From Flavobacteriales bacterium (GTDB taxonomy: Bacteria > Bacteroidota > Bacteroidia > Flavobacteriales_G > JALEGO01), in assembly GCA_020628935.1 (NCBI GenBank), contig JAHDEG010000003.1:186001-250000 (forward strand): a stretch of DNA of 64,000 nucleotides. Reading direction: 5' to 3'. The translations under genes were made by a program, and so were the position numbers. Position 1 is the first letter of the stretch, and the number at the start of each line of letters is the position of its first letter. The notes below the pieces were generated by a model. It ran no database searches and was not told the DNA's origin. It worked only from the letters and a program-made list of their open reading frames with translations. This document shows positions 10,801-18,459 of this stretch, one piece after another.

Positions 10801-13800
10801 GATTCATCAATAACGGTTAAATTTGGTTCAATTTCATCTGGCTGTCCAATGATTATTCTTGGTGGGATGTAGGCACAACCATTTGCATCTTCAATAATTA
10901 CCAAAAGAGTGTCGGTACATAAGTCTGTTACCATTGATGTTGTAGATGCTGATGGGTCATTCCATAAGTAATTGTAAGGAGGTAATCCACCAAGCACACC
11001 TGCAACAGCTACTGAGCCATTACAACTATCAAAACAGTTTATTTGATTTGCAGTTAATGTTGCACTGGTTGGTCCGCCTGCTTCAGAGACAGGAACATCA
11101 ACAACTAAAATACATCCATTACTATCTCTAATAGTATCTGTATAGATAACACCTCCAGGAACACTTGAAAGAGATACGCTTGTTGCGCCTGTATTCCAAC
11201 TATGTATGTATGGAGGAGCTCCACCCGAAAGAGGGAAAACTCTGGCCGACCCCGTTGTTCCTATACAATCTGATGGGTCGCTAAACGGAGAGCCTTGCAT
11301 TGGGCTAGGCTCAAAAATTTCAATAGAATTTGTTGCGATACAGCCGTTTATATCTTCTACAACAACATTGTATACACCTGCCTGTAAATTATTGGCTGTA
11401 GGTGTAGTTTGATTTAGTGGATCATCCCATGAATAGGAGAAGTTAGGTGTTCCTCCCGTTACAATTGCAGTGGCAGACCCTTCGGGTGTATTTGAGCATA
11501 GTAAATCAGATGTGTTAAATGCTATAATTATTGAGTCTGGTGATAAAATAGTATCTGTAAATATTTGAGCGCAGTTATTTTGATCTGATATGGTTACAAA
11601 ATAAATTCCTGAGTCAAGGTTGTTAATTGATGATCCTGTTTCTCCAACAACACTCCATTGGTAGTTATAGGGTGCAATTCCTCCAATTACATTTGTAGTT
11701 ATTGATCCGTTTTGATCGTTGTGACATTCAAGGTCAGAAGTTGTGAAGTCTACTGTTAGGGCAATTGGTTCAATAATTGTAACAATATTCGTAATCGAGC
11801 AATTATTGTCATCTGTTGTAGTTAAATCATAATTTCCTGCACATAAATCTGAAGCTATTAAGCCTGTTTGAAAGCCTGTATTAATATCCCATTGATTTGT
11901 GAAATTACCAGTACCTCCTGAAACAACTGCTACTGCAGATCCATCACAAGAGTCATTACATGAAGTAGGACTAGCTGTTATGGTTACATTAATTTCACTT
12001 GGCTCTGTGATAGTTTCTTGTGTTGTTTCCGTACATCCTCTATCGTCAGTAACTGTTATTTGATAGGTTCCGGCCATCAAATTTATTGCTGAATCAACTG
12101 TGCTCACGTTTGATGTCCAATTATAACTGTAGGGCGCAGTTCCCCCTGTAACTTGAGTGTTTATAATACCATCAGTACTGTCATTACAACTAATATTTAT
12201 TACACTTGCACTTGCTCGAAGTACATCAGGCTCTGTTAGAATGAAAGTGGTGTCAACTGAGCAGAGTGCGCTATCTGTTACTGTTACTGAATAAATACCC
12301 GGAGCAAGATTTGTTATTGAGGGAAAAGTATCAGCAGCACTTGTATTCCATTGGTAAGAATATGGCTCGGTTCCACCAGTTAAAATAGCTGTTAAAGCTC
12401 CATCATTATTTCCGTTACAAGTAATAGGTGTTTCATTTACATCAAGTTGTAATACGTTTGTATCTGCCGACATAAAAACACTATCTCTTCCTTGACATCC
12501 TGTTTGGTCTGTTGCTATTAAAATTAATGGCCCCGTACACACGCTATCAGCTTGAGTTGTATTCGCATTTATAGTAGTAGAAATACCATCTGACCAATTA
12601 AAATTATATGGAGCTATTCCTCCAGAAACAACTGCCTCTGCTGTTCCATCACACATCATATTATTACAGTCTGATTTTACAACTGTAATGCCAAATACAA
12701 CCTCTATTTTAGGGTTAATACTTATTGTTTGAGTTTCAGAACACCCTATGTTATCTGTTACAGTTACAGTAACATCACCTATACATAAATCTTCAGCGAT
12801 ACTATCTGTTTCAGTATTTGTATGACTCCATGCGTAGCTATACGGAAATTCTCCTCCGCTAACTTCTACTTTGGCCTGACCATCACAAAAATTTGAACAG
12901 CTTGTGCTATCTTGTGATCCAGTTAGCAATAGAATTGAGCTTTCTGTTATATTAAATGTGACTATAGTTGTACATGGTTCTGCATCAATTATGGAAACAG
13001 TGTAAGTTCCTGCTGTTAATTGATTTATTGAAGAGCTTGTTTCAAGTGCATCGTGTGACCATTCAAAAGTATAACCTGGGGTTCCACCCACTGGGTTTAC
13101 AGAAGCGGCTCCATCATTTAAACCAGAACAACTTACATTGGTTTGTAATGGATTAGGCTCTAAATTGGAAGGGGTGGTAACTAGTATACTGTCATTTAAT
13201 ACACATAAACTATCATCTGTTATAGTAAGGCTTATAAACTCTGGACAAGCATTTGGGAATGTATTTGTTGTATTAGAGCCATCTTGCCATAGTATATTTA
13301 GGTTCCCACTTCCTCCGCTTGGTGCAGTTATAGCTGTTCCATTACATTGATTACATTGTGATTCTAGCATAGATAGATTTGCTTCTATAGAATCTCCTTC
13401 AGTTATTGTAAAGCTTTCAGTTACTGAACACATCTGATTGTCTGTAATGGTTACAGTATAATTATCTGCACATAATGAGTTTATTGAGTTTCCATTTACA
13501 CCAGTACTCCATTCTATTGTATAGCCGGTTCCTGAGCCTCCAGTTGGGGATGCAGTTGCAGTACCATTACAGTGGCCAAAGCAACGATTGTTTTCTAAAG
13601 TGATGCTCGCTTGAATATCAGGGTTTTCATTTATGGAAAAGTTTATTAAAACAGGACAACCTGCTCCATCAATTATTTGCAACGCATAATTATTACTTGC
13701 ACTTAAGTCGGTTAAAGCTGAGTCAGTATTCTGTGCTCCTGGTATTGCTATTCCACCATCAGTCCAGTTGTATGTGTAAGGTGGAGTTCCACCAATTGGT

Positions 13801-15437
13801 GTTGACGTTGCAGTTCCATCTTCCGCTCCAAAACAAGATACATTTGTACTAATGAAATTTGTATTAAACGGTGCGGGCTCATTGACTATTACACTGTCAA
13901 CTATTGAACATAAACTATCATCAGTTATTGTTACATAATATGTGCCTGCCGATAAATTTGTAATGGTAGGTGTTGTTTGTGAACTACTCCACATATATGT
14001 ATAATTCCCTGTTCCACCCGTTGGTGAGACTGACGCTTGACCATCTGTAAAGCTATTACATGAGATATCGCTAGAGTCTGTATTTGATATTATTGGTCCG
14101 TTTTCTACAAGTGTGATAGAGTTGTTTGTTTCACAATTAAAAGCATCTGTTAGTGTGATGCTATACGTGCCAGCAGTTAAGTTAAACAGTGTGTCGTTTG
14201 GGTTCGGAATATTCCAGTTAAAATTATACGGAGGAGTTCCTCCTGAAGGATCAATAAAAGCAAATCCTGAATTATCTCCAAAACAATCAATGTTTTCTCC
14301 ATCAATATTACTTTTTAATGTGTCTGGTTCTAAAACCTCCAATGTTAATTCTTGAGGGCAAGTACCAAGGCCATCGTTATCTGTTACTGTTACTTCATAG
14401 GTTCCTGCGGTTAAGTTTGTGGCAGAATCGGTACTACTAACATTAGGGCTCCAGGCAAATGTGTATCCGGGTGTTCCTCCGGATACATCTAAGTCTATTT
14501 TTCCGGTATTATCTCCCGCACAAAGAACATTTGTTATAACCGTATCAATATCTAGACCTGTTGGTTCAGTTAATCCAGTGGTTGCTTCAGCTGGGCAGTT
14601 GTTGTTGTCAATAACTTGCAGTGTGTATGAACCATCACATAATTCACTTATTGAATTTGTACCATCTCCGGTTGGTGAGCCTGTCCAATTATAAACATAG
14701 GTTCCGTTAGATGTTCCTCCGGAAACGTTTGCATTTATTAATCCATCACATTTATCTTTGCAGGTTGGGTTTGTTGTGTTAAATACAATATCAATTGGTG
14801 CTGGCTCATTTACGGTTAATGCTGGGTTATCTGCTGTGGTAAATGTTCTTGTACAACCGTTGTTGTCAGTTGTTGTCATAGTGTAATCACCTCCACAAAA
14901 TCCACTTGTGGTTACAGCAGTGAAAAAGTTAGGAACTGAACCTGTTAAACCATTGCTAAATACATAATTAATTGGAGTGCTTCCGTTTAACCGCATTACT
15001 ATAGACCCATCACAACTGTCATTACAGGTTGTTGTCGTGCTGTTCATAAATGTTATGGTTGCTCCAGGAGGGCTAGTAATTGAAACATTGGTTACCTGAC
15101 CTGGATCTGAACCTGGACCAGCAAAAGATTGATCTTGAGCAAATACACTGTATTGAGTTCCGTTTGGGCAGAGATCTGTATAAGTAAATGGTAAGTCAGT
15201 TACATCAAGAGTGTCAATTAAAAAAAACGGTACAGCGGCATTTTGAATAATTATTTCATAGGGGCCTGTTCCATCGGTACTGATAATATTTAGCTCCAAT
15301 TCGCCATCACAAACATTAGAGCACGATGCATCCTGACCATTTGCTGTTAAGACTGTAACCTGTGAAAATAAATTTATGTCGGATATTAATATTAATATCA
15401 CTGTTAAAGTGAGAACGAGTGAATTTTTTAGTTGCAT
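4827..15437 (-). CDS. Giant SprB-like repeat adhesin, T9SS type B cargo
   Basis: 3536 residues, the largest gene of the window. A signal peptide (MQLKNSLVLTLTVILILIS, cleavage near FSQ at residue 26) is followed by about 42 tandem units of 70-85 residues, counted from their opening Cys-x(n)-(D/N)G motif. Each unit has the pattern C..DG....GG.PPY.Y.W....L.AGTY.VTVTD...C, so it carries one cysteine near each end, probably a disulfide that closes an Ig-like fold. After the repeats come two Ig-like segments and a gliding-motility-associated C-terminal (type B sorting) module at about 3447-3536: GFTPNNDGTNDVW, VEIYNRWGQLLW, PVGTYYYIIEL, ending ITIVR. SprB-type proteins are moved on the cell surface by the gliding machinery or act as adhesins. 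No enzymatic domain is visible. The PorP/SprF gene downstream is the expected secretion partner. Whether this cell glides cannot be judged from the window. Confidence 0.9.
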   Translation of the reverse strand: MQLKNSLVLTLTVILILISDINLFSQVTVLTANGQDASCSNVCDGELELNIISTDGTGPYEIIIQNAAVPFFLIDTLDVTDLPFTYTDLCPNGTQYSVFAQDQSFAGPGSDPGQVTNVSITSPPGATITFMNSTTTTCNDSCDGSIVMRLNGSTPINYVFSNGLTGSVPNFFTAVTTSGFCGGDYTMTTTDNNGCTRTFTTADNPALTVNEPAPIDIVFNTTNPTCKDKCDGLINANVSGGTSNGTYVYNWTGSPTGDGTNSISELCDGSYTLQVIDNNNCPAEATTGLTEPTGLDIDTVITNVLCAGDNTGKIDLDVSGGTPGYTFAWSPNVSSTDSATNLTAGTYEVTVTDNDGLGTCPQELTLEVLEPDTLKSNIDGENIDCFGDNSGFAFIDPSGGTPPYNFNWNIPNPNDTLFNLTAGTYSITLTDAFNCETNNSITLVENGPIISNTDSSDISCNSFTDGQASVSPTGGTGNYTYMWSSSQTTPTITNLSAGTYYVTITDDSLCSIVDSVIVNEPAPFNTNFISTNVSCFGAEDGTATSTPIGGTPPYTYNWTDGGIAIPGAQNTDSALTDLSASNNYALQIIDGAGCPVLINFSINENPDIQASITLENNRCFGHCNGTATASPTGGSGTGYTIEWSTGVNGNSINSLCADNYTVTITDNQMCSVTESFTITEGDSIEANLSMLESQCNQCNGTAITAPSGGSGNLNILWQDGSNTTNTFPNACPEFISLTITDDSLCVLNDSILVTTPSNLEPNPLQTNVSCSGLNDGAASVNPVGGTPGYTFEWSHDALETSSSINQLTAGTYTVSIIDAEPCTTIVTFNITESSILLLTGSQDSTSCSNFCDGQAKVEVSGGEFPYSYAWSHTNTETDSIAEDLCIGDVTVTVTDNIGCSETQTISINPKIEVVFGITVVKSDCNNMMCDGTAEAVVSGGIAPYNFNWSDGISTTINANTTQADSVCTGPLILIATDQTGCQGRDSVFMSADTNVLQLDVNETPITCNGNNDGALTAILTGGTEPYSYQWNTSAADTFPSITNLAPGIYSVTVTDSALCSVDTTFILTEPDVLRASASVINISCNDSTDGIINTQVTGGTAPYSYNWTSNVSTVDSAINLMAGTYQITVTDDRGCTETTQETITEPSEINVTITASPTSCNDSCDGSAVAVVSGGTGNFTNQWDINTGFQTGLIASDLCAGNYDLTTTDDNNCSITNIVTIIEPIALTVDFTTSDLECHNDQNGSITTNVIGGIAPYNYQWSVVGETGSSINNLDSGIYFVTISDQNNCAQIFTDTILSPDSIIIAFNTSDLLCSNTPEGSATAIVTGGTPNFSYSWDDPLNQTTPTANNLQAGVYNVVVEDINGCIATNSIEIFEPSPMQGSPFSDPSDCIGTTGSARVFPLSGGAPPYIHSWNTGATSVSLSSVPGGVIYTDTIRDSNGCILVVDVPVSEAGGPTSATLTANQINCFDSCNGSVAVAGVLGGLPPYNYLWNDPSASTTSMVTDLCTDTLLVIIEDANGCAYIPPRIIIGQPDEIEPNLTVIDESCIGASNGTIASNPSGGNAPYEFIWMDGSDNPTLTDLTQGNYSLTITDVNNCSKPISTSINVSPNLNVSIVSTNVNCNGDETGSLEATVTGGISPIAYQWGVNANNATNNTVNNLSEGTYNLTVTDNAGCTVEESAVIQQNDEIISVATITNTLCGFSQGEVTTTTSGGTSPYSYNWLVGGQSSSSISSQLAGIYPLVITDFLGCRDTFVYVVTNTNGPTLTKSITNVTCFDGNNGSATIAASEGTPPYSYNWVPNISSDSAISNVTAGEYYVEVTDANNCSSIDTVVISEPLEITVDFTKSDPLCNGSSDGQILATISNAIVPVTYAWDNGDNVPFITDLNAGSYSITVQDARGCQSTQTINLVNPEVITISETIKDLDCDNDASGQILVSATGGTPGYSFDWNNGTNGPVISNLDSGSYTVIVTDDNNCTTSGMYVVNEPNPIEINSVINNTNCGLSFGSITATPSGGVGAYLYSWSPGASITGNLSSLSAGVYQLTITDANDCRATEIFNITNTDGPIVSVINDTLNCYQGTNGILTAVVSGGSSPTYSYVWNDVNLQNTATASGLTNGLYQVIVTDDNNCPTIGTAEVVQPEQLIADYTFVNPDCNTLCDLEATITTTGGTGNYNFIWPANAASQTTATAINLCGGNYIVTITDGNLCEIQTLIELVDTSSLDAQIDFNNISCNNNMDGYASVTAMDGLAPYSFTWSNSSSNPFISNLDAGTFIVTVTDQQGCEVIDSVVITQPTELTTVTTSTDILCSGDISGSANTIVNGGSAPYQYNWSPNGGTTSSISNLENTTHYVTITDNNGCTTIDSTEITQPEVLTATFVLAEPDCNTSNGSVAAIPTGGTAPYTYAWSNADSDSIANDVTAGSYSLTITDNVGCTIELTQNLSNSDGPEINLLTENVSCGNTNDGMSTVEVISGDSPYTYLWNNNDNDSIANDLVAAIYTVTVTDANNCLTIQSDTIINSVELDIISTVNNISCNSINDGSISLSVSGGTPGYNYNWSPTQPDIANIQNLVVGTYDVTISDAGSCQSVESFNITKADPISLNASITNIECFNQQTGTVIVNATGGVSPYTYSWSNADMDNEINNLEAGSYTVTITDNANCTFDSTILITNPSSIEANFAINEANCNQSDGSISVTPSGGSGSTYTYEWLSGITAGTTDSLVDNVPAGLYGISITDSLNCTQQFTAALSNLDGPTISLSIVDVTCIGNANGSASVIASEGTPPYTYEWHNGVLVDSIVNQMAGEITITTTDADGCITSLVDSIDEGADVIIIPAIVDISCNGNNSGSITLAVSGGSEPYAFQWASSTNITETLNNLAAGTYYYTVSDAQGCSKNDSATVENITPVELTYNIDSIFCFNDLGNINITVSGGNTPYQYSWDNGSITESLLGVLAGSYSLTVTDANNCTIDTTITLVQPDEILISYITTNPTCNLDDGEITASATGGVGNYTYEWGGDATGQTGELATGLFANVYELTVTDANNCAILDSAALSNVTGPTLTLDSLRNASCFGYTDGYIYLNVLSTDTPLTYLWSSGETTEDLENIGVGGYSITITDTLNCKAIDIYEITEPDSFFITAAITNVTCKDICDGTALVNETGGTIPYQYTWDDPLNQTTQTASGLCDGTYNVIATDTNNCEATAQIEIEEPDSLITTVDLIADAVCSQSTEGEISVTTIGGTIEYNYNWTGPEGYASTSEDIIGLLPGEYNLIVTDENNCTFNLDTVVGSQIVVSIDSLIATDTSLCLNELPISINSFATGIDLSYEWQLNGTTISSDSILTNQSPPVGENIYSLAINFSGCNDNDTVLVSVEDAPIVDAGITNPIIDGLCRTIGGNPTAANGVTYSWTPELEINSTTIANPEVCPDETTVYTVEVTSANGCIASDSVTVIVFPEISFIEGFTPNNDGTNDVWVIQNLQDFPDVVVEIYNRWGQLLWQSDVGYTVPWDGLYKGKELPVGTYYYIIELNRPEFPEPITGPITIVR

Positions 15438-15451
15438 TTCCGCGTATTTTT

Positions 15452-15509
15452 AGATTTTATTTGAATCTGTTTTTACAGACTACTCTCAAAATAGCTACTA
15501 AAGTAGTCT
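15452..15509 (-). promoter_or_regulatory. Structured 5' leader of the giant adhesin gene
   Basis: Within the 156-base gap upstream of the adhesin ATG, short inverted repeats overlap each other. AGATT/AATCT pairs at 15452-15456 with 15464-15468, TCTGT/ACAGA at 15466-15470 with 15475-15479, AGACTAC/GTAGTCT at 15477-15483 with 15503-15509, and CTAC/GTAG at 15495-15498 with 15503-15506. Neighbouring hairpins share bases, so they exclude each other in RNA. I saw no clear promoter box or uridine tract. The function is inferred only from position. Confidence 0.35.
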
Positions 15510-15593
15510 TTAGGCTTTACATCTAAAAAAAATACTTAAAAATTTATTCACAGCCTATACTTAGTAAAGGTGTTAATCGTATCTATGAACAGG

Positions 15594-15830
15594 TTATTTT
15601 GACGCTTTTAGATTTTTATAAAGAGCAAAACCAATTATGAACATTAGTATATATGGGATGGCCATTAAGTATAATATGCCCTTATTTATGCCTTTACCAA
15701 TTGTTCCTCCTTCACTTAAATCTGTTTGTAAGTTTGCTTTACACATTGCACACTGCGCTTCTAGTGAATCTGTGAATCCAAGTGCAAATAGTATGATTAG
15801 AGTTAACAATATTAATATTTTATATCTCAT
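15594..15830 (-). CDS. Small membrane protein with CxxC motif, last gene of the oxidase operon
   Basis: 78 residues; no named family recognised. A hydrophobic N-terminus (about residues 3-20) ends in LEAQ and is followed at once by C27-A-M-C30. A short polar stretch with GTIGKGINKG comes next, then a second membrane span (about 50-72). The CxxC pair would face the periplasm and could bind copper or haem or undergo thiol exchange. It starts 11 bases inside the end of the DUF420 gene, so translation is probably coupled, and it closes the operon running from 19921 to 15594. A role in oxidase assembly is inferred from this position only. Confidence 0.7.
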   Translation of the reverse strand: MRYKILILLTLIILFALGFTDSLEAQCAMCKANLQTDLSEGGTIGKGINKGILYLMAIPYILMFIIGFALYKNLKASK

Positions 15831-16356
15831 AATATGGACTAATCATTAAATAAACAATCACTCCCGTTATTGCAACGTAAAGCCACAATGGGAAAGTATA
15901 TTTTGCTATTTTCTTGTGCATTGCAAACTTACCAAGTTTAGCTCTGCTGTATGTTATTAAAACAAAAGGTATAACCACAATTGAAAGAACTATGTGAGTT
16001 ATTAAAATAAAGTAGTAGACATACGCTGTAGCTCCCTCACCACCAAATTTTGTAGAGTCAGAAGTTATATGATATGCAATGTACAGTAACAAAAATAGTA
16101 CTGACAGTACAATGCTGGTATTAATTAAATTTTTGTGAAGCTCAATTTTTTTATTTTTAATTGAAATTACGGCCAGTATTAGTAAAATTGCTGTTATACC
16201 ATTAATTGCAGCATAGATGGGAGGCAAAAAGCTAAAATCATAACCGTTAATTTTAACCTTAAAAAGCAGAGCTACAGCTAATGGTATTATTACAGACAGT
16301 AGTGTTGTCCATTTTTTATATTGCTTTTCTTTAATGTTGTTATTGATGTCACTCAT
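15820..16356 (-). CDS. DUF420 family membrane protein
   Basis: 178 residues with five probable membrane spans. The conserved histidines of the family are visible in HKNLINTSIVLS, LLYIAYHITSD, YYFILITHIVLSI and KFAMHKKIAKYTFPLWLYV. DUF420 (YozB/CtaM-like) proteins are found with cytochrome oxidase genes; the Staphylococcus CtaM relative is needed for oxidase maturation. The gene overlaps the SCO stop by one base and the next small gene by 11 bases, showing tight coupling inside the operon. Confidence in the family is high; its precise biochemical role is not established from sequence. Confidence 0.86.
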   Translation of the reverse strand: MSDINNNIKEKQYKKWTTLLSVIIPLAVALLFKVKINGYDFSFLPPIYAAINGITAILLILAVISIKNKKIELHKNLINTSIVLSVLFLLLYIAYHITSDSTKFGGEGATAYVYYFILITHIVLSIVVIPFVLITYSRAKLGKFAMHKKIAKYTFPLWLYVAITGVIVYLMISPYYEI

Positions 16357-17027
16357 TATTGATTTTTTAACGGTAAATAAGCTTCTGCTTTTAAAACCTT
16401 TATCTCGTCAATAAGTTTATCAACTTCTTTGTTATCTGTTCCTTTGTAATATCCTCTTATCCTTCTTTTGGCATCTATTAGTACGATTCTATCGTCATGG
16501 ATGAAATCTGGTATGGTCGTATCTTCTATCGCGGTTAAGAAGAATTTTTTTTCAGCTAGTCGATAGATGTCAGATTTATTCCCAGTTAAAAAGTCCCATT
16601 TATCATTCGTAAGGTTAAATTGCTCAGAATAATCTTTCAAAGTGCTTACTGAATCTTTTTCTGGGTCAACTGTTATGGAATAAAATTTTACGTCTCCATC
16701 GTTTTTAAAACGGTTGTAAAGCCTGTTCATTTCTTGATTCATTGGTATACAGATGCTTTTACAAGTACTAAAGAAAAAATTTGTAACAAAAATTTTATCC
16801 GTAGTTGTATCACTCACTATTTGTTTACCAAGATGGTTTGTAAATGTAAAGTCAGGAATTTCATGATAATTGGTATCAGTAATTTCTTTGCCATTTACAG
16901 TTTTAACGATTGCTTGTTTAGGGCCGTAAATTGGTAGAACTGTAAAATTATGCTTGCCTTTGGTTAGAAATATGTACAGTAGTGAAGGAAATAGTAATAC
17001 AAAAAATAGGATTGCAAATTTCTTCAT
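16356..17027 (-). CDS. SCO family copper-delivery protein (SCO1/SenC/PrrC)
   Basis: 223 residues. One N-terminal membrane anchor (about residues 4-21) is followed by a thioredoxin-like domain. The copper ligands are the cysteines of FFFSTCKSIC (C89 and C93) and the histidine of DFIHDDR (H177). YSITVDPEKDSV and a long last helix are also typical. SCO proteins deliver copper to, or reduce, the CuA centre of cytochrome oxidase subunit II. The gene lies 9 bases after subunit IV and overlaps the following DUF420 gene by one base. Catalytic residues are all present. Confidence 0.92.
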   Translation of the reverse strand: MKKFAILFFVLLFPSLLYIFLTKGKHNFTVLPIYGPKQAIVKTVNGKEITDTNYHEIPDFTFTNHLGKQIVSDTTTDKIFVTNFFFSTCKSICIPMNQEMNRLYNRFKNDGDVKFYSITVDPEKDSVSTLKDYSEQFNLTNDKWDFLTGNKSDIYRLAEKKFFLTAIEDTTIPDFIHDDRIVLIDAKRRIRGYYKGTDNKEVDKLIDEIKVLKAEAYLPLKNQ

Positions 17028-17036
17028 GTAGATATA

Positions 17037-17384
17037 TTAACTCAGTGCGTTACCTTCGAATAGACAGATAAGTATTAGATAACAAATAAATGCTATATAT
17101 GGAATTATAATTGTGTATTTGAAGAATTTTCTTTCATCGCCTAAATGCATAAACGAAAAAACAATATAGCCTGCTTTTATTGCTGTCATAACAATAAAAG
17201 AATACTTCACAACTTCCCATTTAACACCTACCCAGCCTGAAGCAATTACACCTAATAAAACTTCTACAGTGGTTAGTAATGTTAGAATACCAGCAACTTG
17301 CCATATTTTTTTTCTTAACTTTTTCCCCTCTTCCTCTGAGTGTTGAGCGTTTAAAGAATACTCTATTACATCATCTCTTTCCAT
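17037..17384 (-). CDS. Cytochrome c oxidase subunit IV family protein
   Basis: 115 residues. A charged N-terminus (HSEEEGKKLRKKIWQVAGI) leads into three membrane spans at about 29-48, 57-78 and 88-108, with FSFMHLGDERKFFKY between spans two and three. This is the COX4_pro/CtaF-like layout. It is a small accessory subunit of haem-copper oxidases. It sits between subunit III and SCO genes in the same operon (21 and 9 base gaps). Confidence 0.86.
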   Translation of the reverse strand: MERDDVIEYSLNAQHSEEEGKKLRKKIWQVAGILTLLTTVEVLLGVIASGWVGVKWEVVKYSFIVMTAIKAGYIVFSFMHLGDERKFFKYTIIIPYIAFICYLILICLFEGNALS

Positions 17385-17405
17385 AACTCTTGTGAAAAAT
17401 AAGAT

Positions 17406-18434
17406 TTAAACTAAATAAAAGAAAGTAAATACAAAAACCCACACTAAATCAATAAAGTGCCAGTATAATCCTGTTTTTTCAACCATTTCATAATGTCCCC
17501 TCTCATGATAAACTCCTTTTGAAGCACCTAGCAAAACAATTATATTTACTATAACACCACTAAATACGTGAAATCCGTGAAATCCTGTTACGAAAAAGAA
17601 AAATTGAGAATACTGTTTAGCTCCGTACTGGTTTCCTGACAAATTAGCTCCAAAAATCGGGTTCCCCTCAGTGATTAATTTTTGTGCTTCAGCCCCTTCA
17701 ACGATGTAATGTTTACCTTCGTTATTAACGGCTGGCATCATTAGGTTTAAATCAAGCTGAATCATTAACTCTTTAAAAGATGAATTTATCTTCGAAAGTT
17801 CTTTTCTAGAATATTCTGAAGAATTGTGTAGTTGGTGAGTGAGGTGTTTTAATTCACCTATCTGTTCTGGCGTTCCTTTTATCTGCTCATAATATTCTAA
17901 GCGGTCACCTGATTTATTTGTCCATTGAGCAATCACACCATTATTCAGTACGTTGTAAGGTATTCCATCATCATTAAGCGATGTGCTTCTTACTTCAATT
18001 GCTCCTAAATCAGTACCATGTATAAAGTGACTCCATTCCCAAACTTGAGATAACAAAAAGAAAGCTCCACCGATTATTGTATACGTTAACCATTTAACGA
18101 CCCCTTTTTTGTCCATTCTGTGTCCAGCTTCCACCGCTAAGACCATTGTTACAGAACTAACAATAAGGATAAAAGTCATTAAGGCAACATACATTAATGG
18201 TAAATGTGCATGACCAGTTAGTGGAAAAGCGTGAAATACATCTTCACTTGAGGGCCAAATTGCGGAATACTTATGCCTGAAAAAACCGACTGCGGTTAAA
18301 AGTCCACCAAAAGTTAATGCATCAGAGATGAGAAAAAACCACATCATCATTTTGCCATAACTAATACTGAAGGGTGAGATTTTGCCACCCCACAAAGTTT
18401 TCTTATCTATTGCTTTTGCTGCTTCGCTTGACAT
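17406..18434 (-). CDS. Cytochrome c oxidase subunit III with a large hydrophilic insert
   Basis: 342 residues. N-terminal spans include SYGKMMMWFFLISDALTFGG; the core ends with FFFVTGFHGFHVFSGV and LYWHFIDLVWVFVFTFFYLV, which are subunit III hallmarks. Between EWSHFIHGTDL (about 135) and QFFFFVTGFHG (about 275) lies a polar stretch of over 100 residues with coiled-coil-like character, outside the usual fold, which explains the length (normally about 200-260). The insert is in frame and without stops, so it is not an assembly artefact. The second subunit III-like gene lies just upstream. Confidence 0.9.
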   Translation of the reverse strand: MSSEAAKAIDKKTLWGGKISPFSISYGKMMMWFFLISDALTFGGLLTAVGFFRHKYSAIWPSSEDVFHAFPLTGHAHLPLMYVALMTFILIVSSVTMVLAVEAGHRMDKKGVVKWLTYTIIGGAFFLLSQVWEWSHFIHGTDLGAIEVRSTSLNDDGIPYNVLNNGVIAQWTNKSGDRLEYYEQIKGTPEQIGELKHLTHQLHNSSEYSRKELSKINSSFKELMIQLDLNLMMPAVNNEGKHYIVEGAEAQKLITEGNPIFGANLSGNQYGAKQYSQFFFFVTGFHGFHVFSGVIVNIIVLLGASKGVYHERGHYEMVEKTGLYWHFIDLVWVFVFTFFYLV

Positions 18435-18459
18435 TAAGAATAGTTTAATTTATACAATG

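Noticed and set aside
4827-15437. Many open frames on the plus strand across the giant adhesin gene
   Set aside because: They are antisense shadows caused by repeats with biased codons. None has start context, spacing or family features.
4827-15437. CRISPR-like array because of periodic similar segments
   Set aside because: The period (about 210-255 bases) is too long and variable, the units are coding, and no cas genes are present.
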